NCBI GenBank assembly: GCA_026129865.1
Contig: JAHCHG010000008.1
Span: forward strand, 1-64,000
DNA: 64,000 nucleotides
DNA from: Pyrinomonadaceae bacterium
GTDB taxonomy: Bacteria; Acidobacteriota; Blastocatellia; Pyrinomonadales; Pyrinomonadaceae
Reading direction: 5' to 3'
The notes under the pieces were generated by a model. It saw only the letters and a program-made list of their open reading frames with translations. It did not search any database and was not told the origin of the DNA. Positions 42,992 through 52,031 of this stretch are shown one piece after another; position 1 is the first letter of the stretch, and the number at the start of each line of letters is the position of its first letter. Made by a program: the position numbers and the translations under genes.

Positions 42992-44137
42992 CTAAGGTTG
43001 GGTAAACGAAAATGGATAATAATTCAGATGCTTTATCAAAGTTCCGTCCGGATAGATCAGATCTGAATGCACCTGCAGCGAATGTTTGCCTTTCGGCAGA
43101 TTAAATTCCTCATAGGGAATAAACGCCTTGATATCCGTAAAATCCGTCGACGGGTAGAGCGGAGTCAGATCGATATAAACCGCCGTCTGACCGCCTTTGC
43201 TGCGGTAAGAAGCATTGTCCGTGTACAGTTTATCGCCGTTCGCTTTTTCAAAGAAAACGACGAACTGAGAGGCGACGCCTTTCATATTCTGGATATTGAT
43301 CTTCGCATGAACGCGCATTCCGAGTTTTCCGTTTTCCTTAACGTTATAATCGACCCACATTTTATCGAACGTCACATTCGCATCCGATACAGTTTCAACC
43401 GGTTTCGGATTTTTGAAGATGAATTCGTAAAGATCGAGATGTTTGATCAGCACAAATTTGTCGGTGACCAGATCTGCATCAACCCGCAGATTGTGATCTC
43501 CGTAGGGAAGTGTGAATTCTCTGTACGGAATAAAGACCGCATAATCCGAATAAACCGCCGGATCGTACGCCGGAGCAATCCGCCGGAACGCCACCAGCTG
43601 ACCGTCGACGGAGTATTTCGGATTTGAGCTTGTCAGCGGGTCTCCGCCTTTGGTCTCGAAATAAACGGCAACATAACCCGGCACGTTGAGCATGTTGCTG
43701 ACGGTAAATTTCACATGGACGCGCATGCCTTTTTCGTCGTCTTCGGTTACATCGTAATCAACCCAGAGCTTTTCAAACGTAACTGCAGGAACTTTCGATG
43801 TGTTTCGGGCGGGCGTCGGCGTCGGGGTTGAAAGCCGCGGGGAATTTAAACGGATAGCGTTGATCAAAGCGACGCTCGCGCCGGCAGTTTTGAGTTCGCG
43901 TTCTATTTCCGGAGTTAGACGAAATGTCACGCCGCGGTCATTTACGCGCTTGATGACAAAAGCGTTTTTCTGAGCCAGGGACATTCCCGAACTGGTTGAC
44001 TGCAAAGCTGTTAAGACAGCTGCAAGCGTCAGCGGGTCGTTTTGCGCTTCGACTTTTTGAAGGTTGAAAACAAGCGCGGAAAACGACAGCATTCCGATTA
44101 AAAGTGCAATTTTGAATGAATATAATTTGGAATTCAC
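42992..44137 (-). CDS. Secreted protein with LTPEIE module and two tandem repeat domains
   Basis: The 381-residue protein has a signal peptide (cleavage near KVEAQ), the shared module (about residues 36-98: VNDRGVTFRLTPEIEREL) and a short TPTPTP linker. Two homologous domains follow (about 119-241 and 255-378), each starting (V/A)TF(E/D)K(L/M)WVDY and ending with a (L/V)IKHL(D/N) segment. The fold is probably a beta-sandwich. The start is a GTG with GGGAG upstream. I do not recognise a family; the duplication is clear. It lies between the kinase and pseudokinase genes. Confidence 0.7.
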   Translation of the reverse strand: MNSKLYSFKIALLIGMLSFSALVFNLQKVEAQNDPLTLAAVLTALQSTSSGMSLAQKNAFVIKRVNDRGVTFRLTPEIERELKTAGASVALINAIRLNSPRLSTPTPTPARNTSKVPAVTFEKLWVDYDVTEDDEKGMRVHVKFTVSNMLNVPGYVAVYFETKGGDPLTSSNPKYSVDGQLVAFRRIAPAYDPAVYSDYAVFIPYREFTLPYGDHNLRVDADLVTDKFVLIKHLDLYEFIFKNPKPVETVSDANVTFDKMWVDYNVKENGKLGMRVHAKINIQNMKGVASQFVVFFEKANGDKLYTDNASYRSKGGQTAVYIDLTPLYPSTDFTDIKAFIPYEEFNLPKGKHSLQVHSDLIYPDGTLIKHLNYYPFSFTQP

Positions 44138-44279
44138 GATAATTGATCAACTCCCGTAATTTTTTTCGAGTTTTGGATCGAACAAGCGGATGATCCAAGT
44201 TTTCCGATTTTGGTTGAATAAACCTGCGATCCGAAGACGCCTACCGGCGGGAAAATTTGCGTTTTCAATCGATAAACTA

Positions 44280-45893
44280 TCAGCAGTCGTCCGTAAAGAT
44301 ACAGTCCATATTTTTCGGTTTCGGTGTCGCTCGTCTGACCGGAGTCGGTTTTGCGACGACGGGTTTTGGCGTCGGCTGCGGTCTTGGATCGGCACCCGGC
44401 TTTGTGACCGCGGTTTCGGGCGTCGACGGCGCCGGAGTTTTATCCGGTGTCGACTCGGTTTCCGGCAGATCGGCTGTTCCGCCGACGATCTCCGGCTGCG
44501 GCGTCGCCGTCGGTGAAGGACTCGCCTCGACAACCGTTGAATTCGGATTTCCTCCGTTAACCTTAGCCGGCTGTGCGCGGACGACGAAGTACCAAACACC
44601 GACAGCGCCGCCGGCGATCATCAAAAGCAGAACGCCCGCGATCGGGACAAGCCAGATCAGCGCACTTCGACGCTTTTGCTCGGCAGGAGCGGAAAATGTC
44701 TGAGCCGGCGCTTGGAATCCGGCAGCGACGGGCATGGCACCCGTTTCCGGCGGCAAATAGCCCTCGCCGCCGGTATCACTGCTTTTTACCGGGAAACTCA
44801 CGGTTTCCGGCGAAGGCGGAAATCCGCCGGTTTGCGTTTGCGGGATGTCGCTTAGAATCGCGGTTTTTTCACCATGAAAAGGTGACGGAATCTGCGGCAG
44901 CGTCGGGTCGGAAGGAAAATCGGAAGCGCCGAGCTGTACGGTTTGCTTCAGCGTAGGATTTGCACCGGCTTCGATGATCTTATGCAGTTCGCTCCGCATT
45001 TCAGCGGCGTTGGCAAACCTCTCTTCACGCCTGATCTTCATTGAACGGATCAAAAAGCGCGAAAATTCGGGTGAGATCTCGCTGTTCAGACTGATCGGAT
45101 CGACAAGCGGATCCTGCTTTCCATCCCAGATATCTATTGCGCGTTTCACTGCTTCTGCGGGCGCGGTGTTCGTCGCAAGATGATACATCGTCGCTCCGAG
45201 AGCAAACAGATCGCTTCTGACATCGGCGGTCTGCTCGAGAAGCGGTTCGATCTTTTCGCCGTATTTATGCGTTATTACCGCAAGAAACGTCGGATCCAAA
45301 ACACGAAGCATTTGCTCGAGCGGAGAATAATTCAACGTCGCCGCAATAAATGTTTTGTTCGAAACTGTGTCGGCTGTTTTCGCATCGGTTCCTTTTGCGA
45401 TCCCAAAATCGAGCAGTTTGATCTTCTGACGCGACGTAATTTTTAGATTCTGCGGTTTTATATCGCGGTGAATGACGGGCGGATCCTGAGAATGGAGATA
45501 ATCGAGCGCGTCGAGCAGGCGGTCCGTCCATTCCATAATTGTTGAGATCGGAAACGGCGATCTTCGCTCATTCAAAAGTTTACCGAGATCGTCGCCGTCG
45601 ACGAGCTCCATTACAAGGAACTGCGCGTCGTCTTCGGTAAAGTAATCTTTAACATGCGGAATGTTTTCATGATTTACTTTGGCAAGTATCTTTGCTTCGC
45701 GCTCAAACGCCAGCTGCGCCATTTCCTGCGCTTTTGTGTCATAAGCGGACGACAGGTTTATCGTTACCTGTTTCAGCGCGACAGATGTTTCGAAAACATT
45801 GTCGTGCGCTTCGTAAACCGCACCCATTCCGCCCTGCCCCAGCTGGCGGATGACCTTATAACGACCACGTAGAATTTCACCTTGTTGCAGCAT
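44280..45893 (-). CDS. Serine/threonine protein kinase (Hanks type)
   Basis: The 537-residue kinase has an intact catalytic domain (about residues 10-280): GQGGMGAVYEAHD glycine loop, VALKQV lysine, VIHRDIKPQNLKI catalytic loop, LLDFGIAKG magnesium loop, and a helix-C Glu. A Pro/Thr-rich juxtamembrane region is followed by one membrane helix (near residue 410) and an extracytoplasmic Thr/Pro-rich tail. There are no PASTA repeats. I use the ATG at 45893 (MLQQGEILRGRYKVI); a TTG at 45917 is possible. It is the upstream member of the group with the pseudokinase. Confidence 0.92.
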   Translation of the reverse strand: MLQQGEILRGRYKVIRQLGQGGMGAVYEAHDNVFETSVALKQVTINLSSAYDTKAQEMAQLAFEREAKILAKVNHENIPHVKDYFTEDDAQFLVMELVDGDDLGKLLNERRSPFPISTIMEWTDRLLDALDYLHSQDPPVIHRDIKPQNLKITSRQKIKLLDFGIAKGTDAKTADTVSNKTFIAATLNYSPLEQMLRVLDPTFLAVITHKYGEKIEPLLEQTADVRSDLFALGATMYHLATNTAPAEAVKRAIDIWDGKQDPLVDPISLNSEISPEFSRFLIRSMKIRREERFANAAEMRSELHKIIEAGANPTLKQTVQLGASDFPSDPTLPQIPSPFHGEKTAILSDIPQTQTGGFPPSPETVSFPVKSSDTGGEGYLPPETGAMPVAAGFQAPAQTFSAPAEQKRRSALIWLVPIAGVLLLMIAGGAVGVWYFVVRAQPAKVNGGNPNSTVVEASPSPTATPQPEIVGGTADLPETESTPDKTPAPSTPETAVTKPGADPRPQPTPKPVVAKPTPVRRATPKPKNMDCIFTDDC

Positions 45894-46065
45894 TTTCGAT
45901 TGACAATTATTAACCAATTCGGCTCAAAAGAAAAGAAATAAATGCCTTACGGATAATTTTAATTGGCAAAGCCGGACTGATAACTTAAATCATATGGAAT
46001 AACAGGATAAGCGTTCGGACTTATAAAATCGAATCTGAAAGAACGGTTATAACGAAGAGGAGTTT

Positions 46066-47058
46066 ATGGCGGAAAAAATTAGATCACGCGAAATAACGCC
46101 GGAAAATCTTTATCTAAACCGGCGAAATTTTATTCGTGCCGGAGTTTTTGCCGGTTCGACACTCGCGACCGCGGGAGTTTATAAACTGATAAATCCGCCG
46201 CCGCCGAAAGAGGTTGAAACGGCGCCGATCGAAAATGTCGTTGCATCGACCGAATCCGTTGCCGGTGATGAACTCACGTCACTGGAAAACATTACGAACT
46301 ATAACAATTTTTACGAATTTTCAACCCGCAAGACCGCCGTCGCACGGGCGGCGGAAGATTTTGTGACCGAACCGTGGTCGATCTCTGTCGAAGGCGCCGC
46401 CGGCAAGCCGCGCGTTTTCGGAATGGATGAAATTTTGAAATTTACTCAGGAAGAAAGGATCTACCGGCTCCGATGCGTCGAAGGCTGGTCGATGGTAATT
46501 CCGTGGGTAGGATTTCCGCTACGAACGCTTTTGAACAAAGTGGAACCGCTTTCTTCTGCGAAATATGTTGCGTTTCAAACGTTTTATGACGGTGCAAATC
46601 CAAAAGTAAGCGGCGTAAAATTGCCGCAGGGTGCAAACTCAATGCAGTCCAGTTTCGGCGCGGGGATCGAATTTCCTTACGTAGAAGGTTTGCGAATAGA
46701 CGAAGCGATGCATCCTCTTGCGATCGTCGCGACGGGACTTTACGGGAAACGGCTTCCGAATCAAAACGGCGCTCCGGTTCGTCTGGTCGTTCCGTGGAAG
46801 TACGGTTTCAAGAGCATTAAATCGATCGTCAGAATTCGTCTGACGGAGACAGAACCGCCGACCACCTGGAACATAGCAGCGCCGGGCGAATATGGATTTT
46901 ATTCAAATGTTAACCCCGAAGTTGCTCATCCGCGCTGGTCTCAGGCAAACGAACGCAGGATCGGCGAAATTGGAATGCGCAAAACCCTTATGTTCAACGG
47001 TTACGCGGATGAAGTCGCGTCTCTTTACAGCGGAATGGACCTGCGGAAAAATTTTTAG
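46066..47058 (+). CDS. msrP: Protein-methionine-sulfoxide reductase catalytic subunit MsrP
   Basis: The 330-residue molybdoenzyme repairs oxidised methionines in periplasmic proteins. It begins with a twin-arginine-type leader (NRRNFIRAG, then a hydrophobic stretch), consistent with Tat export. The molybdenum ligand Cys lies in [15 protein letters not shown]. Other conserved parts are the [16 protein letters not shown]-like region and [13 protein letters not shown]. The next gene, msrQ, starts 15 bases downstream and encodes its membrane haem partner. Confidence 0.95.
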   Translation: MAEKIRSREITPENLYLNRRNFIRAGVFAGSTLATAGVYKLINPPPPKEVETAPIENVVASTESVAGDELTSLENITNYNNFYEFSTRKTAVARAAEDFVTEPWSISVEGAAGKPRVFGMDEILKFTQEERIYRLRCVEGWSMVIPWVGFPLRTLLNKVEPLSSAKYVAFQTFYDGANPKVSGVKLPQGANSMQSSFGAGIEFPYVEGLRIDEAMHPLAIVATGLYGKRLPNQNGAPVRLVVPWKYGFKSIKSIVRIRLTETEPPTTWNIAAPGEYGFYSNVNPEVAHPRWSQANERRIGEIGMRKTLMFNGYADEVASLYSGMDLRKNF

Positions 47059-47073
47059 ATCGAATATTACTCA

Positions 47074-47694
47074 ATGAACGACGCCAAGAACGACGCCAAA
47101 TTTTATAAGATCTTGATCTTTGTCAATTCCGCTGTGCCGCTCGCGCTGTTGGGTTGGGATGCGTATTTCGGAAGGCTTGGCGCAAATCCGATAGAATATT
47201 TTCTTCGGACGACCGGAGTTCTGACGCTTGTTTTTTTGCTTTTGTCGCTGTTGATAACTCCGCTCAGAAAAATATTCGGGTGGAATCAGCTGATAAGATA
47301 TCGCCGGATGATCGGGCTTTTCGCATTTTTCTACGGCGCCGTTCATTTAATGACTTACAGCGTGTTCGACAAAAGTTTTCGGATCGGCGCGATCGTCGAC
47401 GACGTTTGGGAGCGACCGTTCATCGCGTTTGGAATGGCGGCGTTTATCATGCTCATTCCGCTTGCGGTTACTTCGACAAATGGGATGATCAAACGGCTTG
47501 GCGGGAAGAACTGGCAGCGGCTACACCGGCTTGCCTATTTAGCCGGAATTGCAGGCGTCGTTCATTTTTTTATGATCCAAAAATCCGACTATTTTTATCC
47601 GGTAATTTTTGGGGTTGTTCTCGTTGTCTTGCTAGGTTATCGATTAGCGAAGTCGAAATTCGCCGCTCAAAAACTTTCGGGTCAGATAAGATAA
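47074..47694 (+). CDS. msrQ: Haem-binding membrane subunit MsrQ
   Basis: The 206-residue protein has about six membrane helices. It belongs to the ferric-reductase-like transmembrane family that passes electrons from the quinone or flavin pool to MsrP. Helix-borne haem ligands include His in FFYGAVHLMTY, RLHRLAYLAGIAGVVHFFM and neighbouring positions. The length is normal. It converges on the helicase-loader gene (stops 5 bases apart). Confidence 0.93.
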   Translation: MNDAKNDAKFYKILIFVNSAVPLALLGWDAYFGRLGANPIEYFLRTTGVLTLVFLLLSLLITPLRKIFGWNQLIRYRRMIGLFAFFYGAVHLMTYSVFDKSFRIGAIVDDVWERPFIAFGMAAFIMLIPLAVTSTNGMIKRLGGKNWQRLHRLAYLAGIAGVVHFFMIQKSDYFYPVIFGVVLVVLLGYRLAKSKFAAQKLSGQIR

Positions 47695-47699
47695 ACGAT

Positions 47700-48491
47700 C
47701 TATTTTTTTAGCGGGGCGATCTTATCGAAATTTTTCCGAAAATCTTCGCCGCTGATAGTTACTGTCCTGCACATTTCGTGAAGACGCGAACGAAGTCGAA
47801 CGCCGATCCGGTCTTCTAAGGTCTCTTCACGTTCGGAGCCTCTTTCATCGGGATAATTCGTCGTAAAGATCGTCATTTTCTGATCGTTGTATCGCGAATT
47901 TATGATATGCGCCATTGTGTCGCGAACCCAATCGGTCGGTTTTGCCGCACCGATCTCGTCCAAAACCAGAATCTCCGCGTCAAATACCGGAGCCAGGATC
48001 TTAAGCTCCGAAGTTTTCGAAATGCTGTTATATGAATCCTGAATATTTTTAAGCAGAGCGCCGAATTCGTAAAACAGACAGGAAAATCCGCGTTCGGTCA
48101 GACCCTTAAGAATCGAAACCGCCAAATGCGTCTTGCCGACACCGACCGTTCCGCTCAAAAGCAATCCGCGGTCAACCGCCGGATATTCCATCGCCAACCG
48201 AGTTGCGTAACGAAACGCGCGTTCCTGCGAAGCGTTAAAGACCTTGAAACTGTGAAAATGACATTCGGCGTATCGTTTTGGAAGCTGCGCACGTTCGATC
48301 AAATGCGAATGGGCTTTTTTCCGCCGGCATTCGCAATTTCGCGCGCCTTTGCCGGCGACCACCTCAAGCCCGGTGCCGAAACATATTTTGCAGATCGCCT
48401 CATCCGACGAATCGTCGTCAAATTTTTCGTCCTCTTCATCGATATTCGGCACGACGAACAACGGTCTGATTTTCGCGTTTTCTTGCGGCAT
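47700..48491 (-). CDS. DnaC/IstB-like ATPase (helicase-loader type)
   Basis: The 263-residue AAA+ ATPase has a Walker A motif ([16 protein letters not shown]), a Walker B motif (EILVLDEIG) and IFTTNYP sensor-1. An N-terminal cysteine cluster (CKICFGTG...CEC) probably binds zinc, as in DnaC/DnaI-type loaders. No transposase lies beside it, so IstB function is unlikely; a replicative helicase loader is the best guess. It stands alone. Confidence 0.8.
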   Translation of the reverse strand: MPQENAKIRPLFVVPNIDEEDEKFDDDSSDEAICKICFGTGLEVVAGKGARNCECRRKKAHSHLIERAQLPKRYAECHFHSFKVFNASQERAFRYATRLAMEYPAVDRGLLLSGTVGVGKTHLAVSILKGLTERGFSCLFYEFGALLKNIQDSYNSISKTSELKILAPVFDAEILVLDEIGAAKPTDWVRDTMAHIINSRYNDQKMTIFTTNYPDERGSEREETLEDRIGVRLRSRLHEMCRTVTISGEDFRKNFDKIAPLKK

Positions 48492-48726
48492 TTTCGTTTT
48501 ACAGAGACTAAATTTTCTGGGAAAAAATAAAAAAATCCGGATTTAATTTCGGGGAACTGTGTTGGATTATATCACTAGATAGATCGAATTCAAGTTCGGT
48601 TTCAAATTAATAAAACCCAATAAACATCGGCAAAAATCTCGTTTGCCGATGTTTTTCTACGCAAAAAACCGGTTATCCGAAGAGTTCCGGAAGCCAAAAA
48701 AGATTAAATTTCCGTTTGCTGCATTT

Positions 48727-48754
48727 TTGACAATAACCTGCTGTGCTATATTAA
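48727..48754 (+). promoter_or_regulatory. Putative sigma-70 promoter of the receiver-like gene
   Basis: TTGACA (48727-48732) and TATTAA (48749-48754) are separated by 16 bases. It lies inside a longer upstream-extended frame and supports the shorter start at 48784. Confidence 0.5.
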
Positions 48755-48783
48755 ACCTGTATCTGAAACTTCCTCAACGAATT

Positions 48784-49242
48784 ATGAGTATTTTTAAAAG
48801 TCTTTTGATCAAACTTGGGTTGGCAGATCTGAGTGCCGAACGAAGTCCGATCTCGGTGTTTTTACTCGATGACGACAAGCGGCGGCACCGTTGGTTTCAG
48901 AAGAGATTTTCGGGCGATCTGATCGAGATCGCGGAAACGGTGGAAGAAGCAAAGCAGATGCTTTCGAGCTATAATTATGACGCGATCTTTTTGGATCACG
49001 ACCTGCTGCCGCATCATTATGAATCGAACGATCATGACGATTTTCAAAACACCGGTTACGAAATTGCGCGCTGGCTTGATGAAAATCGGAAACTTCAGCG
49101 GGCGGCAACAATAATCGTTCATACGCGAAATGCGGACGCCGCGATCGGAATGGTCGAAACGCTAAGAAGATCGGGGAGAACGGTCGAATATTGCGCGTTT
49201 CCGATGCTCGATCTGAAGATCAAAAATTATTGGAAGCGATGA
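48784..49242 (+). CDS. Receiver-like protein (cyclic-phosphate-processing receiver type)
   Basis: The 152-residue protein resembles a response-regulator fold: ISVFLLDDDKRRHRWFQKRF, then YDAIFLDHDLLPHH and ATIIVHTRN. The HDL after LD, and the HH and DHDD residues, fit the group annotated as cyclic-phosphate-processing receiver domains, which are linked to RNA or nucleotide signalling. The phospho-accepting Asp may be D in FLDHD. The start at 48784 is chosen because the promoter lies within the longer frame. A terminator follows, so the gene is monocistronic. Confidence 0.65.
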   Translation: MSIFKSLLIKLGLADLSAERSPISVFLLDDDKRRHRWFQKRFSGDLIEIAETVEEAKQMLSSYNYDAIFLDHDLLPHHYESNDHDDFQNTGYEIARWLDENRKLQRAATIIVHTRNADAAIGMVETLRRSGRTVEYCAFPMLDLKIKNYWKR

Positions 49243-49270
49243 AAAGAATGTGAAATTTTAACCGCTAAGA

Positions 49271-49301
49271 AAGGCTGCAATTCGAACGCAGCCTTTTTTT
49301 G
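49271..49301 (+). terminator. Rho-independent terminator after the receiver-like gene
   Basis: AAGGCTGC and GCAGCCTT form an 8-pair stem with a 9-base loop and are followed by TTTTTG. Confidence 0.8.
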
Positions 49302-49340
49302 TCTTCGGCGATATGTTTTTTGACTGAACGGAGTAAAACT

Positions 49341-50159
49341 ATGAAAACTAAAGGCTTATTATTTGTCGCATTGCTATTTCTTTCAACTGCCGTCAGCGCT
49401 CAGAACGCGGAGGTTTCGACACGCGAAATGGAGCGCATAAACTGGATGGAATTTAAGGAATTTATTCCTTCGAAGATCAATACCGTTATTTTGCCGACGG
49501 GTACTCTCGAACCGCACGGCGTCATTAACAACGGTGCAGACAATACCGCCCCGACGGCTATGGCGAAAACCATCGCGGCGGGCGTAAATGCGATGATCGC
49601 TCCGACACTTCCTTACGGAATTACCGGCAGCATGGAAGCTTACCCGGGAGCTTTTCAGATCAGCGAAGCTGCATACCGCCCGTTTGTGAAGGAAATTTTG
49701 GAAGGTCTCGCAAAGAACGGTTTTCGAAATATTATCATTATGAACGGACACGGCGGCGGGCAAACTGCCGTTCTTCAATCAGTCGCGGCGGAGGTCGCAA
49801 AGGAGAAAAACGTCCGAACTCTGGTAATTAACTGGTGGTCGTTCGCCTCCGACGAGACGAAAGAGGTTTTCGGCGAAGACGGTGGACACGCCGGATTGAA
49901 TGAAACCGCGTTTATCCAGGCGATCGACCCGACGCTCGTCAACAGAGCGCGGTACAAGGACGATCTTGCCACTGCTTATCCAAAACCGGGGACATGGAGT
50001 GCGGTGCCGTTTCCGTCGTCGATCGGGCTATATCAGGAAGGTCAGGGATATGTAAAATTCGATCAAAAGAAAGCCGACGAATATTATCGAAAAGTTACAG
50101 ACAAAGTGGCGAATTTGATAACCGAGGTTGTTAGAAAATGGGACATGGCTGGTCTTTAG
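49341..50159 (+). CDS. Secreted creatininase-family amidohydrolase
   Basis: The 272-residue protein has a signal peptide (cleavage near TAVSAQ) and the metal-binding motifs of the creatininase/MftE fold: LPTGTLEPHGV, NGADN, IIMNGHGGGQ and GGHAGLNETA. The family opens cyclic amides or cuts short peptide amides. Export is unusual for this family, but similar secreted members occur in Acidobacteriota. The ATG at 49341 has GGAG 9 bases upstream; the longer frame from 49299 lacks a signal peptide. Confidence 0.88.
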   Translation: MKTKGLLFVALLFLSTAVSAQNAEVSTREMERINWMEFKEFIPSKINTVILPTGTLEPHGVINNGADNTAPTAMAKTIAAGVNAMIAPTLPYGITGSMEAYPGAFQISEAAYRPFVKEILEGLAKNGFRNIIIMNGHGGGQTAVLQSVAAEVAKEKNVRTLVINWWSFASDETKEVFGEDGGHAGLNETAFIQAIDPTLVNRARYKDDLATAYPKPGTWSAVPFPSSIGLYQEGQGYVKFDQKKADEYYRKVTDKVANLITEVVRKWDMAGL

Positions 50160-50273
50160 ATATCAAGCCGCAAGTGAAAATCTGCTAATACGTTGGAAAT
50201 ACATGAAACTAATTTACGATGGAGGACGTTTAAGTTTTGACCGGAAATACAATCCGGTCAAAACTACATAAAT

Positions 50274-50876
50274 ATGAAAACAGGAGTACAAAGCAGAGAA
50301 GTTCGCGAAGCGCTGCTCGACGCAACAGATCGACTTTTGGCGCGCTCGGGTTATAAAAAAATGACGATAGACGAACTCGCCTCCGAGGTCGGAATCGGAA
50401 AAGGCAGCGTTTACCTGCATTTTACGAGCAAGGAAGAGATCGCGCTTTCGCATATCGACCGGATAATCGAACGATTGACGGTCGAATTAAAGAAGATCGA
50501 AAAAGGTGAAATATCGGCTGCGGAAAAGATCCGCAAAATGTTAAAACTGCGTGTTCTGTTTCGCTTTGACAGTGTTCAGCATTATACGCAAAGCATAAAC
50601 GATCTCCTTTCCGCTCTGCGTCCGAGCTTGCTTGCGCGGAGAAAAGGTTATTTCGACAGCGAAGCCGCGATATTTGCAGCCGTTATCGAAAACGGCGTCG
50701 ACGACGGAGAATTTTCTTCGTTCGATCCGACGGCTGCCGCCGACGCATTGCTGCTCGCGACAAATTCGCTTTTGCCATTTAGTCTGACGACAAAAGAATT
50801 AGGCGAACGCGCGGAGATCGAGGAAAAAACGGCTCGGCTTTCAGAAATGCTGCTCAACGGCTTGATCCTTCGCTGA
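50274..50876 (+). CDS. TetR/AcrR family transcriptional regulator
   Basis: The 200-residue regulator has the N-terminal TetR helix-turn-helix (about residues 8-55: REALLDATDRLLARSGYKK, then TIDELASEVGIGKGSVYLHF). The C-terminal ligand-binding part is helical and unassigned. It lies 18 bases before an S41 peptidase gene on the same strand and may co-regulate it. Targets and inducer are unknown. Confidence 0.9.
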   Translation: MKTGVQSREVREALLDATDRLLARSGYKKMTIDELASEVGIGKGSVYLHFTSKEEIALSHIDRIIERLTVELKKIEKGEISAAEKIRKMLKLRVLFRFDSVQHYTQSINDLLSALRPSLLARRKGYFDSEAAIFAAVIENGVDDGEFSSFDPTAAADALLLATNSLLPFSLTTKELGERAEIEEKTARLSEMLLNGLILR

Positions 50877-50894
50877 ACTTCTTTGCGAAAAGTT

Positions 50895-51986
50895 ATGAAG
50901 AACTTTCTAGCAATTATGATGATCTTACTTACGGTATGTGCCGGCGCCGCAACGGTTTCGGCGCAGAGCGAAGATATGACGATCGACGGCGACATACGGT
51001 CGAATGTGATAACCGTCATGCTTCAAAAACTTAACCGCTCATACGTGTTTCCGGAAGTTGCAAAACAGATCGAAACTTCCATCAAACAAAAGCTTGAGAA
51101 AAAGGAATACGACCGGATAACAAGCGCGCGCGATTTTGCGAAACAGCTGACCGAAGATCTTCAGGCGGTTAGCCGCGACAAGCATATGAGGGTGCGATTT
51201 TCCGAAAAGAAACTGGTCGAAGGAGACAGGGACGGCGAACCGTCTGAAGATGAAAAAGCAAGGTTTGCGCGACTTTTGAAGACGACCAACTACGGTTTCG
51301 AACAGGTCGAATGGCTTCCGGGAAATATCGGCTACATTCGTCTGCGCGGTTTTACGGATGAAAAACTCGGTGCCGAAACGGTTGCGGCAGCGATGAATTT
51401 TGTTAAAGACACAGATGCGCTGATCTTCGATCTCAGAAAGAACGGCGGCGGAAACCCGGCGATGGTCGCGCATATTTGTTCGTATTTGTTCGGCGAAAAG
51501 AAAGTTCACCTGAACGATCTTTTCTGGCGCGAAGGCAACGAAACCAACGAGTTTTGGACTGATCCGAACGTTGCCGGGAAAAAATACGCGGGCGACGTTT
51601 ATGTTTTAACTAGCAGCAGAACTTTTTCGGGTGCCGAAGAATTTTCGAATAATTTAAAGGTTTTAAAACGCGCGACGATCGTCGGCGAAACGACCGGCGG
51701 CGGCGCAAATCCGGGCAGTTATTTTAGACTTACCGATCATTTCGAAGTCTTTATTCCCACCGGAAGAGCGATAAACCCGATCACAAAAACCAATTGGGAA
51801 GGCACAGGCGTAGAACCGGACGTGAAAGTTTCGCGGGAATTAGCATTAAAAACCGCACATTTGCTGGCACTGAAAAAATCTCTGCAAAACGCCAGGGAAG
51901 AAGATGAAAAGCGTGCTCTGAAACGGTTAATTGAAGATCTTCAAAAGGAAATTGCGGAAGAAAAAACTCCGAATTCCGTAAAGTGA
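50895..51986 (+). CDS. Secreted S41 family peptidase (C-terminal-processing-like)
   Basis: The 363-residue protein has a signal peptide (cleavage near TVSAQ). An N-terminal helical domain is followed by the S41 catalytic core: GYIRLRGFTDEK, ALIFDLRKNGGGNPAMVAHI, the Ser-containing YVLTSSRTFSGAEEF, and GETTGGGANPGSYFRL. No PDZ domain is visible, so it is closer to the tricorn-core/IRBP-like group than to CtpA. It follows the TetR gene by 18 bases. A perfect hairpin between it and the hybrid kinase may end both transcripts. Confidence 0.9.
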   Translation: MKNFLAIMMILLTVCAGAATVSAQSEDMTIDGDIRSNVITVMLQKLNRSYVFPEVAKQIETSIKQKLEKKEYDRITSARDFAKQLTEDLQAVSRDKHMRVRFSEKKLVEGDRDGEPSEDEKARFARLLKTTNYGFEQVEWLPGNIGYIRLRGFTDEKLGAETVAAAMNFVKDTDALIFDLRKNGGGNPAMVAHICSYLFGEKKVHLNDLFWREGNETNEFWTDPNVAGKKYAGDVYVLTSSRTFSGAEEFSNNLKVLKRATIVGETTGGGANPGSYFRLTDHFEVFIPTGRAINPITKTNWEGTGVEPDVKVSRELALKTAHLLALKKSLQNAREEDEKRALKRLIEDLQKEIAEEKTPNSVK

Positions 51987-51996
51987 GCTTTAGCCG

Positions 51997-52021
51997 GGAG
52001 ACGCTGTTTTAAGCAGCGTCT
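51997..52021. terminator. Convergent hairpin between the S41 gene and the hybrid kinase gene
   Basis: GAGACGCTG (51997-52005) and CAGCGTCTC (52013-52021) form a perfect 9-pair stem between converging genes. T-runs are weak, so it may be a bidirectional, weaker terminator. Confidence 0.5.
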
Positions 52022-52031
52022 CAACTCGCGT

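Noticed and set aside
47700-48491. The DnaC-like ATPase as an IstB transposition helper
   Set aside because: No IstA-type transposase or terminal inverted repeats lie nearby, and the N-terminal zinc cluster fits helicase loaders better.
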